Positions 1 through 6,577 of a stretch of DNA of 44,617 nt are shown here, piece after piece (positions within the stretch are counted from its first letter, which is position 1; the number at the start of each line of letters is the position of its first letter). Made by a program: the position numbers and the translations under genes. The notes below the pieces were generated by a model. It saw only the letters and a list, made by a program, of their open reading frames with translations, ran no database searches and had not been told where the DNA came from. Location: assembly GCF_001908275.1 (NCBI RefSeq), contig NZ_CP018621.1, positions 1-44,617 of the forward strand, written 5' to 3'. This DNA is from Paenibacillus xylanexedens (lineage in GTDB: Bacteria; Bacillota; Bacilli; Paenibacillales; Paenibacillaceae).

Positions 1-217
1 AAGCTGTGAGTTTGATCTAATTCGATTCATGATAAAGCTGGAGCCGCGCCAGAACGATTATGAATGGGAGAGTCACACGCCTGATCAGCCCATGCGGGTG
101 ACGGAAGCGGTGAAGGTGCGGGGCAATCAGCTTATGGGAAAATCCATGTGTTGGTATCTGGTGTACGTGACGGATGCGGATTCTTATATGCTGCTGAGAC
201 AGCAGCTCCACAACTAG
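1..217 (+). CDS. C-terminal part of a hypothetical protein that continues from the window end
   Basis: The reading frame is open from base 2 to the TAG at 215-217. An internal ATG at 29 could start a 62-residue protein, but no ribosome binding site precedes it. Placing base 44617 before base 1 makes the codon TCA and joins this frame to the open frame that starts at 44169, giving about 221 codons in total. The product is unrecognised. It contains a tryptophan/tyrosine-rich stretch (WYLVYVTDADSY) and no membrane segment. I read it as the C-terminal third of a plasmid hypothetical protein split by the linearisation point. Confidence 0.6.
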   Translation, partial: SCEFDLIRFMIKLEPRQNDYEWESHTPDQPMRVTEAVKVRGNQLMGKSMCWYLVYVTDADSYMLLRQQLHN

Positions 218-300
218 ACTGCTTATGCTATTGTTAGAAAGAGCAAAGCCGCCGCCGAGCGCGGTGATTTTGATTAAATGATTGAGGGAGATCACAGGAT

Positions 301-456
301 ATGACTTTATGGAAGATGAATGTTCTTCAATGTACCTTTTGCGATTGTGTCTTTATGGTGGATGTGGATGAGGGAAAAGAATTGGAGTGTCCAAAATGCC
401 AAAACGAAAGCACAAGCTGTAAAGGAAGTGTGGAAGTAGAAATTCCATTCATTTAG
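301..456 (+). CDS. small zinc-ribbon protein, 51 aa
   Basis: ATG at 301 follows a GAGGGAG ribosome binding site about 10 bases upstream, and TAG is at 454-456. The protein has four main cysteines in two pairs, CTFC (with a further Cys two residues on) and CPKC. This arrangement is typical of a zinc-ribbon knuckle. A good terminator follows 17 bases later. Function is unknown; small zinc ribbons of this kind are common on Gram-positive plasmids. It may be cotranscribed with the preceding gene. Confidence 0.6.
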   Translation: MTLWKMNVLQCTFCDCVFMVDVDEGKELECPKCQNESTSCKGSVEVEIPFI

Positions 457-472
457 CAATATTCTAGCGGCG

Positions 473-503
473 GGGGAATCGGGAAACTGATTCCCCTTTT
501 TTT
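473..503 (+). terminator. Rho-independent terminator after the zinc-ribbon gene
   Basis: Stem GGGGAATC (473-480) pairs with GATTCCCC (489-496) and is followed by seven T. It ends the transcript of the gene at 301-456. Confidence 0.8.
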
Positions 504-529
504 GCACCAGGGAGCGGATCAGCGCAGCG

Positions 530-552
530 CCAGGGGGAAGCCTTCCCCCTGG
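530..552. terminator. GC-rich hairpin between convergent genes
   Basis: CCAGGGGGAAG (530-540) pairs perfectly with CTTCCCCCTGG (542-552). There is no T run on either side. It sits between the plus-strand zinc-ribbon gene and the minus-strand gene ending at 613, so it may back up termination or stabilise a 3' end. Confidence 0.45.
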
Positions 553-612
553 ACCCCCTGTCAATGGTCGTCCGCAGCACCCAGCGCCCACGGGCAGCTT
601 TTACCATAGGAA

Positions 613-1158
613 TCACTTTGGCCCATTTTCACGTTCACGGGCGGCCGCCCGTTCCGCTTCCCTGCGCTGCTGGGCTATGGCCCATTGGATCAGGGTAGGG
701 ATCGCAGAGCCGACCAGCTTGTCCATTGAGCTGAAACGCTTGCCGGTAAACGGGCAAATGAACTGATCGCGTGTCTCCAGGACAGCATTTTCAGCTTGGT
801 TCGGGTACAGTACTTTGTACATGGATTTCTTTGCGGCTTCTATAACATCGTCAGGCGGTAATTCTTCATCTGGGAAGCGCCGGTAAATATCCCAGCGCTC
901 TTCGGCGTAATGCCGGGGGTAGTCCACGCTTCTGCGTTCCCGTTCAAATTGTGTAATGGGGGGCTGCGGCGCTAGACTGGCTTCCAGAATAGCGGCCTTT
1001 TTCGCCTTTTCTATTCTATCTTTTACGAAGGCTCCATAAGTCATGCCCGACTCCTCGATTTCGTTCCAGTCTTCTTCCGATAGCGTGAGCGAAACTTTTT
1101 TTGTGATGCCCTGGGCCGGACGGCCAACGGGCCGTGGTTCTTGGTTTGGTGACTTCAT
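613..1158 (-). CDS. ribbon-helix-helix type plasmid regulator, 181 aa
   Basis: Residues about 20-50 (KKVSLTLSEEDWNEIEESG followed by a short helix) fit a ribbon-helix-helix DNA-binding fold: a basic beta strand, then two helices. A GRPxxG-like AT-hook motif precedes it (VGRPAQG, residues 12-18). The remaining 130 residues are helical and unrecognised; one segment (CPFTGKRF) recalls half of a zinc finger but lacks the second cysteine pair. Two copies of an AATTTAGGT motif lie in the promoter region just upstream, so autorepression is likely. The next genes on the plus strand are divergent. The RHH assignment is moderate and the target is inferred only. Confidence 0.55.
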   Translation of the reverse strand: MKSPNQEPRPVGRPAQGITKKVSLTLSEEDWNEIEESGMTYGAFVKDRIEKAKKAAILEASLAPQPPITQFERERRSVDYPRHYAEERWDIYRRFPDEELPPDDVIEAAKKSMYKVLYPNQAENAVLETRDQFICPFTGKRFSSMDKLVGSAIPTLIQWAIAQQRREAERAAARERENGPK

Positions 1159-1177
1159 CTTGGGAGTTTCCCCTTTA

Positions 1178-1240
1178 TAATTTAGGTTACTTTAATTATT
1201 GGTCACTGTTGACTCTATAATAATTTAGGTAACCTAAATT
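1178..1240. promoter_or_regulatory. palindromic operators between the RHH gene and the toxin-like locus
   Basis: At 1222-1240 AATTTAGGT and ACCTAAATT form a 9-bp-arm palindrome around one central A. A second AATTTAGGTTAC lies at 1179-1190, next to the start of the RHH-type gene. The spacing suggests an operator pair for that regulator, which could also affect the divergent promoter at 1268-1276. Confidence 0.55.
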
Positions 1241-1267
1241 GTCTAGCTATCTGCCGTTGTCCAAACC

Positions 1268-1276
1268 TGCTATAAT
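1268..1276 (+). promoter_or_regulatory. extended -10 promoter for the small toxin-like gene
   Basis: TGC followed by the perfect TATAAT at 1271-1276 forms an extended -10 element. No strong -35 is present at 17 bases upstream. The expected transcript would start near 1283 and carry the small ORF at 1343. Confidence 0.5.
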
Positions 1277-1342
1277 GAACGGTAGACAAGTAACCGGTGG
1301 GAATATATGACACGGCGAAGCTACCCGAGAGGGGGTGACGCT

Positions 1343-1477
1343 GTGTCGCTTGATCTGCTCGTGAAGATTCTGGATTTGCTGCTGAAGATGGTTGGCATAT
1401 TTGCTGGCCTGAAGACTTTGTTTGGCAGCCGGAAACAGATGAAGACACGTAAAGACAAGAAAAACCACCGGCGATAA
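1343..1477 (+). CDS. short hydrophobic-basic peptide, candidate type I toxin, 44 aa
   Basis: GTG at 1343 is preceded by AGAGGGGG with about 7 bases spacing. An in-frame ATG at 1307 would add 12 residues but has a poor ribosome binding site. The peptide has an amphipathic/hydrophobic N-terminal half (LDLLVKILDLLLKMVGIF) and a strongly basic tail (RKQMKTRKDKKNHRR), a common layout for small membrane-active toxins. Two terminator-like hairpins and an opposing promoter lie directly downstream, as in convergent toxin/antisense-RNA loci such as txpA/RatA and par/fst. Resemblance is in architecture, not in recognised sequence. It could also be a non-toxic small membrane peptide. Confidence 0.5.
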   Translation: MSLDLLVKILDLLLKMVGIFAGLKTLFGSRKQMKTRKDKKNHRR

Positions 1478-1600
1478 GGTTGGCCCCTTGATCCGGTGGT
1501 TTTTCGCTCAAATATGAAAGAAAATCTCGCCGTGGTCGCCCACTGGCAATTTGTCTGGATAGTCGTGATGCGATCAACATCACGGCTATTTTTTATTATA
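1460..1600 (-). ncRNA. candidate antisense RNA overlapping the toxin-like mRNA 3' end
   Basis: On the minus strand TATAAT occupies 1600-1595. A TTGTCA lies 20 bases upstream (1626-1621), longer than ideal spacing. A transcript starting near 1588 would pass the symmetric hairpin AAAAACCACCGG/CCGGTGGTTTTT (1460-1471 with 1493-1504), which ends in T runs on both strands. The plus-strand mRNA has a second terminator at 1559-1594 (12-bp stem with one G-T wobble, then six T). The two RNAs would therefore overlap by up to about 130 bases. Confidence 0.45.
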
Positions 1601-1679
1601 CCCAATGTCCTTTGAAACAATGACAAATGGGAAATTCAATTGCCTTTGTGCCAAGTATAGCACAACCGCATCCTTTTTT

Positions 1680-1901
1680 CTACAGATTGGTACGTTCGTC
1701 CGGGTATTTCCACTCGTCTACTTCGCGGGGATCAATCTTATACAAGTGGCTAATCAGCAGCGCCAAAGTGACGCTCGGAGTCACGACACCGTACTCAATG
1801 TTCTGGTAGTTTCGTAAGGTACATTTCATGGTGTTGTTGATCGTGTGTACGATTGATTCTTGGGTATACCCTGCGGCTTCCCGTGCGTCCTTGATCCTCA
1901 A
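1680..1901 (-). CDS. XRE/Cro-CI family HTH regulator, 73 aa
   Basis: The start is TTG at 1901, preceded by GAGGAG. Residues 3-60 fit a single Cro/CI helix-turn-helix: an AREAAGYTQESIV segment (helices 1-2), recognition region around TLRNYQNIEYGVVTPS, then LALLISHLYKIDPREV. The protein is only the DNA-binding domain, typical of small plasmid or phage repressors. It ends just past the convergent toxin-like locus. The target is unknown; the adjacent intergenic region or the divergent regulator gene are natural candidates. Confidence 0.75.
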   Translation of the reverse strand: MRIKDAREAAGYTQESIVHTINNTMKCTLRNYQNIEYGVVTPSVTLALLISHLYKIDPREVDEWKYPDERTNL

Positions 1902-2070
1902 TTTGGTTATATCTCCTCATATTTAATCTATGTCTTCATATGATAGGGGAGGAAACAAATTTACATCACGCTTTATAATCCATGAAATATATTGCACGAA
2001 AAATAATTCGATATATAATAAAAGAGCATGCCGGTATCCTTCCGGCTGCAATAAGCCTTTTGCCGGGTCC

Positions 2071-2117
2071 AAAGGAGACATGCCCTCTTATTATCTAAGA
2101 GGGCATGTCTCCTTTTT
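2071..2117. terminator. very strong 20-bp hairpin terminator
   Basis: Bases 2071-2090 pair perfectly with 2096-2115 across a 5-base loop, with T on the plus side and A on the minus side, so it can act in both directions. It insulates the following peptide-sensing regulator. The stretch 1930-2070 holds no supportable gene. Confidence 0.85.
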
Positions 2118-2225
2118 GTAACAAATATAGGTAAATTCATTGTTGACCGCCGTTCAATTCGCGTCTACTATTAAATATATATTCATCCTGAAATTGGATT
2201 TTTTTTGTTGGGGAGGTGTGTCTGT

Positions 2226-3611
2226 TTGGAAGTGGAAAATATACGAGAGATTTTGATGAAGTACATTCGGAAAAACAACATGAGCCACTCGCGTTTTTCT
2301 GAACTTGCCGGAATAAATTCCGGAACTCTTAGTCGGATTCTCCAAGGCAGCAGGCCAATATCAGTACGTCAATTAGATTCAATTACAAAGGCGATGGGTT
2401 TAGCTGAAGATTTTCTATTTGATGCTTACGTAGAAGAGTGCTTTGCCTTTTTCGTCTCGATCCGCAGGATACGTCCGTTTATTTTGAGGTGCGCGGAGCT
2501 GGGGCGGCTGGATTGTATTGAGCGAATTGTGCCGCATGTATTGGATAATTTGTCTTATGCCCCACCGCTGTTTGATGTTGCTGAAGAACTGTTTGCCAGC
2601 AAGCATCATCAAGCTGCCGCTTTGCTCTATGATAATGTGAGTAAAGGTGAAAAATTCCAGCATTCCGAGCGCTTGGCGCTTTGCCGTTATCGCTTGTTTT
2701 TAATCGGGCTAGGGACTGATTTGGAGTCAAACTATAGAGCAGCCATGGTATTTGAAGATTATGTGAACCGATTGCATGAAGCCGACCAGTTGGATGCACT
2801 AAAGCGCCTTATTGATGTGTTGGTGACTGTGCATAAGTGGAAAAGGGTGGATGAACTAGCAGAAGAAATGCTTCGGATCTCCCAAATTCAGTACGAGTTA
2901 CAACACGCTGGAGAAAGCGAGAAGAAGCCTGAAAAACCAATCTATTTCTACATCCTTTATGGTTGGTTGGTTCGTTCCGCTGTATGTGAAGAATATAAGG
3001 ATTACGCCGGTGCTTTGCGATATGTGTCTCTTTATGCTAAAGCGGACTGGATACGTGAAGATGATGAGGAAGCCAGATTCCTTATTAATCAATTCGTTGA
3101 GTGGGGTAAAGCCAATACATACCTGTACCAATTATGGTCTGGTGGAGCTGATGCACTTCATAATTATGCTAATTTTGTGGCCGATCATCCGGAAGAAATA
3201 TTTGTTGCTTTGAGTAACATTGTTCAAGCAGCTAATCAATTTGGTTTCGACATTGACGACATATTGGAACGTTTTAAGGCATACACTCCATTCCAAGCTA
3301 TAGAGGGACGATACGGCCAATACAACAAATCGATTTTAGGAGAAAAGTATGCTCAGTTTTTAAGTGATTTGGGAGTCTATAAATTCAAAAAAGATCCAAA
3401 AAACCCGGGCAATGCAATAAATCTTATATTAGAAGGATTGGATTTTTCTGTTAAAATAAACAGTGTACGGAATATGATTACTTGTATGACTCTCTTTGAG
3501 CAATATCGTGATTATGCGGATCAAGAAGAGAAAATGAAATTCAAAAAACTTGCGAGTGAGGTGCATCGGATCAATGCGGAAAAAAACGTGGTTCCTCTTA
3601 GTTTCGTTTAG
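2226..3611 (+). CDS. HTH plus helical-repeat regulator, candidate RRNPP-type peptide receptor, 461 aa
   Basis: The start chosen is TTG at 2226, 9 bases after GGGAGG; an upstream TTG at 2205 lies before that site. The N-terminus (residues about 5-65) is an XRE HTH (HSRFSELAGINSGTLSRIL). The remaining ~390 residues are all-helical with repeated A/L-rich helix pairs, as in tetratricopeptide-like peptide-binding domains (PlcR, NprR, AimR and Rgg families). The total is longer than AimR or PlcR and nearer NprR. A 34-codon secreted-peptide frame begins inside its last codons, which is the usual genetic layout for receptor and cognate pheromone. It likely controls transfer or maintenance genes by cell density; the regulated promoters are not visible. 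Confidence 0.7.
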   Translation: MEVENIREILMKYIRKNNMSHSRFSELAGINSGTLSRILQGSRPISVRQLDSITKAMGLAEDFLFDAYVEECFAFFVSIRRIRPFILRCAELGRLDCIERIVPHVLDNLSYAPPLFDVAEELFASKHHQAAALLYDNVSKGEKFQHSERLALCRYRLFLIGLGTDLESNYRAAMVFEDYVNRLHEADQLDALKRLIDVLVTVHKWKRVDELAEEMLRISQIQYELQHAGESEKKPEKPIYFYILYGWLVRSAVCEEYKDYAGALRYVSLYAKADWIREDDEEARFLINQFVEWGKANTYLYQLWSGGADALHNYANFVADHPEEIFVALSNIVQAANQFGFDIDDILERFKAYTPFQAIEGRYGQYNKSILGEKYAQFLSDLGVYKFKKDPKNPGNAINLILEGLDFSVKINSVRNMITCMTLFEQYRDYADQEEKMKFKKLASEVHRINAEKNVVPLSFV

Positions 3612-3678
3612 TTGTGTTGTTGCGACTCCTATTATGACTACACTTACCACAATGGGGCATGGTGTCGGTTGGGGCTGA
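3574..3678 (+). CDS. candidate secreted pheromone precursor, 34 aa, overlapping the receptor gene
   Basis: ATG at 3574 lies 10 bases after GAGGTG, in a different frame from the receptor gene, and overlaps its last 38 bases. The product begins MRKK, continues with a hydrophobic stretch of about 18 residues (WFLLVSFSCVVATPIM), and ends in a short polar, glycine-rich tail (TTMGHGVGWG). This fits a signal peptide followed by a C-terminal signalling peptide, as in Phr, PapR and AimP precursors. A terminator follows at 3704. The mature peptide would be some part of the last 5-10 residues. Evidence is layout and composition only. Confidence 0.65.
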   Translation: MRKKTWFLLVSFSCVVATPIMTTLTTMGHGVGWG

Positions 3679-3703
3679 GGTTAGATTCTCTATCGTACAC
3701 ACT

Positions 3704-3738
3704 AAAAAGACTTTCCTTCAGGGGAAAGTCTTTTTCTT
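3704..3738 (+). terminator. terminator after the receptor/peptide pair
   Basis: AAAAAGACTTTCC (3704-3716) pairs with GGAAAGTCTTTTT (3723-3735) and runs into T-rich sequence. Confidence 0.85.
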
Positions 3739-3794
3739 TTTACAAAGCAATGATCTTTGTTTAAGTGGATCTGATCGGCCTTTAGTACGCCTGC

Positions 3795-3828
3795 CCTGGT
3801 TGAAACCTGGTGCTTGGTTGAAACCAAG
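3795..3828. repeat. paired GGTT-AACC palindromes, copy 1
   Basis: Two adjacent near-palindromes, CCTGGTTGAAACCTGG (3795-3810) and CTTGGTTGAAACCAAG (3813-3828), share the core GGTTNNAACC. Equivalent pairs occur at 37523-37555 and 42139-42164. The sites precede the structured RNA copies at 3897 and 42214, so they may be operators or other protein-binding sites. Confidence 0.6.
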
Positions 3829-3896
3829 CAGTTGTGTAAAAGAGTCATTCAGGGATCGGGGAGCTGTAGCAGCTCCGCTGATGGGGGAGAACAAGG

Positions 3897-4276
3897 TTGA
3901 AGGTCTGAAGAACGATCGGGCTGATGCTACAGGCTCTAAGGCGGCAAGAGCGGCCCCCTAAGAGCCTGTACGCCCCGCTGCGGGGTTACTTGGCCCGATA
4001 ACCAGAGCGCCTAAACCGGGCCAGAGCGTCCCGGCTAAGGCGCTCTAGGTTCCTGTGCCGCGCTTAACACCCCGCACGGAGCCAAGGTCAAGGGCATGCT
4101 GGGGCAGATCGGGGAAGGCGTGGCAGCATCATGAACGCTCCGCGTTGCTACGCTTATCATCAAGCGGCCACGCTGAAGGGCAAGCACCATGATTCCGCTG
4201 CGCTGCATCATCGTGCAAGGGCTTTGTGAGCTGAAGCAGAGAAGGAAGGAGAGAACCGGCATACGCCGGTTCTTTT
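3897..4276 (+). ncRNA. large structured RNA, copy 1 of 3 (about 380 nt)
   Basis: This region is repeated at 39170-39547 and 42214-42596, and no shared protein frame explains the conservation. Paired elements include TACAGGCTCT/AGAGCCTGTA (3928-3937/3961-3970), the hairpin CCCCGCTGCGGGG, AGAGCGCC/GGCGCTCT enclosing CCGGG/CCCGG, GCGTGGC/GCCACGC (4118-4124/4167-4173), and GCACCATGAT paired with ATCATCGTGC. It ends in a terminator, AGAACCGGC-ATAC-GCCGGTTCT plus T run. Stem changes between copies are compensatory. I do not recognise the family. Minus-strand and plus-strand frames across it are judged spurious. Confidence 0.75.
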
Positions 4277-4287
4277 TGATGGAAAGC

Positions 4288-4533
4288 ATTTTTTTCCCTT
4301 TTGCCTTCCGCATGGTATCAGCTCCCAGCCCGACCAGGCCCCCGGCGCGTGAGCCTCCGGCTACGCCCCTCTTCACACCGGGGGCCAAGACGGGCAGCCA
4401 TTCGTTCAAGGGGCAGCAAAACTTTTTCTTCCCGTTTTGAAAAAGAAGAATCGGAAGAAAAACTTTTGCTGCTGATCCCTTGACCGCCTGTCTATGGGAC
4501 TGATTCCAAGCATGCGTCAAAAGGGAAAAAAAT
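4288..4533 (+). ncRNA. long-stem structured leader, copy 1 of 2
   Basis: ATTTTTTTCCCTTTTG (4288-4303) pairs exactly with 4518-4533, and CGCATG (4309-4314) with CATGCG (4511-4516), closing a domain of about 245 bases. Inside, GGCCCCCGG (4337-4345) pairs with CCGGGGGCC (4378-4386), capped by AGCC-TCC-GGCT. An A/T-rich long hairpin follows at about 4409-4484. The homologous copy at 42603-42848 keeps the pairing while one helix has entirely different sequence. It lies between the terminator of the 380-nt RNA and the gene at 4598, so it may be a 5' leader or a DNA hairpin element. Confidence 0.65.
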
Positions 4534-4597
4534 TCCCCTTTGGGGATGCCAGCCACGCGGCAGGCAACGTCCAAAAAATTAGAAAGGGGCAGATGCA

Positions 4598-5182
4598 GTG
4601 AAGCGGATCATCTATGTGGCCGGAGTAAACCGGAAGCACCTAGCAGAACAAGCAAGCAGCGTCCCTTATTGGCTTCTCAGCGCCACACTCCTGAAAAAGT
4701 ATCCGTCCTGGCTTGAGCCATACCTGAGATTTAGAACAGTCATATGGGACCCAGGGACGTTCACAGAGGATTGCATTTCATACCAGGGTTACCGGGCCTA
4801 CATTGACCGACACGTTAAATCACGGCACCGGTACATGCAGTATGATGAGATCGGTAACCCTGAAGCGACAGAATGGTATCTGAAGGATATGCGGAGTCGT
4901 GGTTACCGGCCGATACCCATCCTACAGCCGGGCGGCGATAGAAAAATGCTTCAGACAGAACCACTTGTCTTTATCGGCGGTCTGGTTCCGATGAATGAAC
5001 TCAGCCGCATGCAGTATCTGGACGGGCTACTGAGCGGCAGCGTGCGTGCCAAGCTTCACCTTTTGGGAATGATGCGGTCTGAATGGAACCGGCGCAAGAC
5101 TACTGCCGAATGGATGCTTGAATATGGAGAACAGTGGGTGCCGCACGTACCGCGAAAGACCGTCCAATTAGCGTTATTTTAA
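4598..5182 (+). CDS. TGT-like (queuine tRNA-ribosyltransferase superfamily) barrel protein, 194 aa
   Basis: GTG at 4598 follows GAAAGGGGC. Residues about 45-140 resemble the core of tRNA-guanine transglycosylase-like proteins: a DPGTFT motif where the family has D-S/P-G-x-F, then a YDEIGNPEATEW segment, a RGYRPIPIL strand, and an FIGGLVPM strand resembling the family's GGLVP motif. The length (194) is far shorter than bacterial Tgt (about 370) and agrees better with short phage/plasmid TGT-like or DpdA-related proteins. It could act on tRNA or on DNA bases, or only bind nucleotides. It is the cargo gene between the leader RNA at 4288-4533 and the hairpin RNA at 5193-5295. Confidence 0.55.
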   Translation: MKRIIYVAGVNRKHLAEQASSVPYWLLSATLLKKYPSWLEPYLRFRTVIWDPGTFTEDCISYQGYRAYIDRHVKSRHRYMQYDEIGNPEATEWYLKDMRSRGYRPIPILQPGGDRKMLQTEPLVFIGGLVPMNELSRMQYLDGLLSGSVRAKLHLLGMMRSEWNRRKTTAEWMLEYGEQWVPHVPRKTVQLALF

Positions 5183-5192
5183 CGGCAAAAAG

Positions 5193-5295
5193 GGCTATAA
5201 CCGCTCGCAACGGTTATAGCCCCTAAATCAAAACCCTAAATAGTTTCAACCTCTACTGAAGGTTGGGTAAGAGGGATGCTTTCTCGACTCTTACG
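5193..5295 (+). ncRNA. three-hairpin RNA element, copy A
   Basis: GGGCTATAACCG-CTCGCAA-CGGTTATAGCCC (5193-5222) is followed by CCTAAATAG, a CAACC/GGTTG hairpin (5248-5265) and GTAAGAG/CTCTTAC (5267-5294). The same order with changed stems occurs at 43445-43552. It directly follows the cargo gene. It has no proper T run, so it is more than a simple terminator. Confidence 0.6.
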
Positions 5296-5422
5296 AAAAT
5301 ATTATATCATATTTTAATTTTTATGCAACTTAAAATTCCAATTAATGGAGGTATTGTCTTCTAAGTCTGATGCAAGTATTTGACATAAAAACCTAAAATA
5401 TCACAAAAGGAGATGTGGTTCT

Positions 5423-5608
5423 ATGGTTAAAAAAAGCATGCTCATGAAAGTCCGAATTGAACGTGCCAGGAATCGCCTTCACACACTGACAGAAAAACAC
5501 AGGAATTTTCAACATCCAGCCGTAATCAAGCAATCTATGGTATTGGATGAATTAATTAATCAGTATAATAGGACAGGAGAGCAGCAAATAAAAAAGCCGA
5601 TTGGATGA
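5423..5608 (+). CDS. Spo0E-family aspartyl-phosphate phosphatase, 61 aa
   Basis: ATG at 5423 follows AAAGGAGATG. The protein is a helical hairpin with the family signature around residues 32-46 (HPAVIKQSMVLDELINQY, matching S-x-x-L-D). Spo0E-like proteins dephosphorylate Spo0A-P in the sporulation phosphorelay, so the plasmid may delay host sporulation. Size and motif agree with chromosomal relatives of about 50-85 residues. An A/T-rich promoter region (5296-5420) precedes it, and a GGGCGAG/CTCGCCC hairpin at about 5620-5652 follows. Confidence 0.8.
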   Translation: MVKKSMLMKVRIERARNRLHTLTEKHRNFQHPAVIKQSMVLDELINQYNRTGEQQIKKPIG

Positions 5609-5736
5609 ACAATCGACTTGGGGCGAGAAACTTTTGCCGGGTCACTCGCCCTTATAGTTTAACAGATCATGCAAAAAAACGGGATACAATTACGGATGCA
5701 TTCTGAATTGAAACGCCAGGGAAGGAGTCCAAAATC

Positions 5737-6225
5737 ATGCAGACATGTGCTTATTGCGGGTCGGCCGTTGAGCTGGTTGGGAGTGGACTGTACTGTTCTT
5801 TTTGTGATATGGAAGTGTATAAAGATGATGTGCAGACTAATGGCAGCAGAAGGCCGGTGCGAGCTGAAGAGGTGGTCTTGCTGTCAGCAGCAGAACGATC
5901 GACACAGGAGCTTATGGAGAAAGACAGTTACTATTTGACTGTGCTTTTAGGGCTGGTTCGGGACGAACGTAAGCGGACATACAATCTGCTGAGGGTTGTT
6001 AATAGAGGGGCTGCCTTAAAGCCTGGGGAGACTGCTTTTAAGCATGGACAAGATGAAGGTGCAATGAATTATCGCTACTGGACTCGGAAAGCGTGGATTA
6101 TTGAAAATATTTTACGTGATAGGGCCGGTTATTATCCGGCAAAAATAACGGATAACTTGCTGAATGGTATCCTGGAGCAAGTGCAGAAAAGTAATGAAAA
6201 ACCTATGACATTTTCTCCAAAATGA
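5737..6225 (+). CDS. zinc-ribbon protein of unknown function, 162 aa
   Basis: ATG at 5737 follows AGGGAAGGAG. The N-terminus has CAYC (residues 4-7) and CSFC (20-23), a two-knuckle zinc ribbon. The remaining ~130 residues are helical with many charged residues. No enzymatic motif is visible. It lies just upstream of the CRISPR-like pair and downstream of the Spo0E-like gene. It may be a nucleic-acid-binding accessory protein. Confidence 0.65.
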   Translation: MQTCAYCGSAVELVGSGLYCSFCDMEVYKDDVQTNGSRRPVRAEEVVLLSAAERSTQELMEKDSYYLTVLLGLVRDERKRTYNLLRVVNRGAALKPGETAFKHGQDEGAMNYRYWTRKAWIIENILRDRAGYYPAKITDNLLNGILEQVQKSNEKPMTFSPK

Positions 6226-6287
6226 TTATTCCATAACGGACGATTATTACTAGGACGTATCAGAGATCAATATGAGATTATTGGGTT

Positions 6288-6377
6288 GTCGCTCCTGTTC
6301 AGGAGCGTGGATTGAAATAGAGTTGTATATTTGTTTTTGAAAGAAACGTCGCTCCTGTTTAGGAGCGTGGATTGAAA
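6288..6377 (+). CRISPR. two-repeat, one-spacer CRISPR-like unit (type I-C-like repeat)
   Basis: Two 30-base copies differing at one position (6288-6317 and 6348-6377) begin GTCGCTCC, contain the palindrome CTCCTG-TT-CAGGAG, and end GTGGATTGAAA, the usual end of subtype I-C repeats. The 30-base spacer is at 6318-6347. An A/T-rich stretch precedes and a terminator follows. No cas gene is in the window. The period of 60 is a little shorter than usual for I-C (about 66), so an orphan remnant is possible. Confidence 0.6.
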
Positions 6378-6400
6378 AACAACTACATATCTAAATTAAG

Positions 6401-6434
6401 AAGAGCCAGTGATTAATTATCACTGGCTCTTTTC
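6401..6434. terminator. terminator after the CRISPR-like unit
   Basis: AAGAGCCAGTGAT (6401-6413) pairs with ATCACTGGCTCTT (6419-6431), followed by T. Confidence 0.8.
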
Positions 6435-6542
6435 TTTATAATGCCTAGACATAATATTTCTGGCAACTGGCGCATAATTGAGTATGTGGAGATCAACAAG
6501 AACCCGAATGATAAGCATAAGTGAATTTAAGTTACTTAAATA

Positions 6543-6577
6543 GGGAGACGCCTCGCATTTTTGAGGCGCCTCCTTTT
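6543..6577 (+). terminator. terminator upstream of the kfrA region
   Basis: GGAGACGCCTC pairs with GAGGCGCCTCC, with one mismatch, followed by five T. The short preceding frame at 6441-6524 (27 codons) is not convincing as a gene. Otherwise 6435-6719 shows nothing clear. Confidence 0.7.

Noticed and set aside
17..295. 92-codon minus-strand frame at the window start
   Set aside because: It overlaps the plus-strand gene that continues from the other end and has histidine-rich composition typical of an antisense shadow.
1215..1626. Minus-strand frames over the toxin-like locus
   Set aside because: They cross both terminator hairpins and lack ribosome sites.
3659..3961. 100-codon plus-strand frame across a terminator and the palindromes
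   Set aside because: It runs through the terminator hairpin and the start of the structured RNA and has no ribosome binding site.
3897..4276. Assignment of the repeated RNA to HEARO/omega RNA
   Set aside because: No IscB, IsrB or TnpB gene is in the window, and I could not match its stems to that class from memory.
4035..4574. 179-codon minus-strand frame in the structured RNA (similar frames at 39334-39534, 42404-42628 and 42523-42828)
   Set aside because: The frames differ between copies and lie in GC-rich paired sequence. Substitutions follow RNA pairing rather than codons.
6441..6524. 27-codon frame between two terminators
   Set aside because: Too short, weak start site and no recognisable feature.
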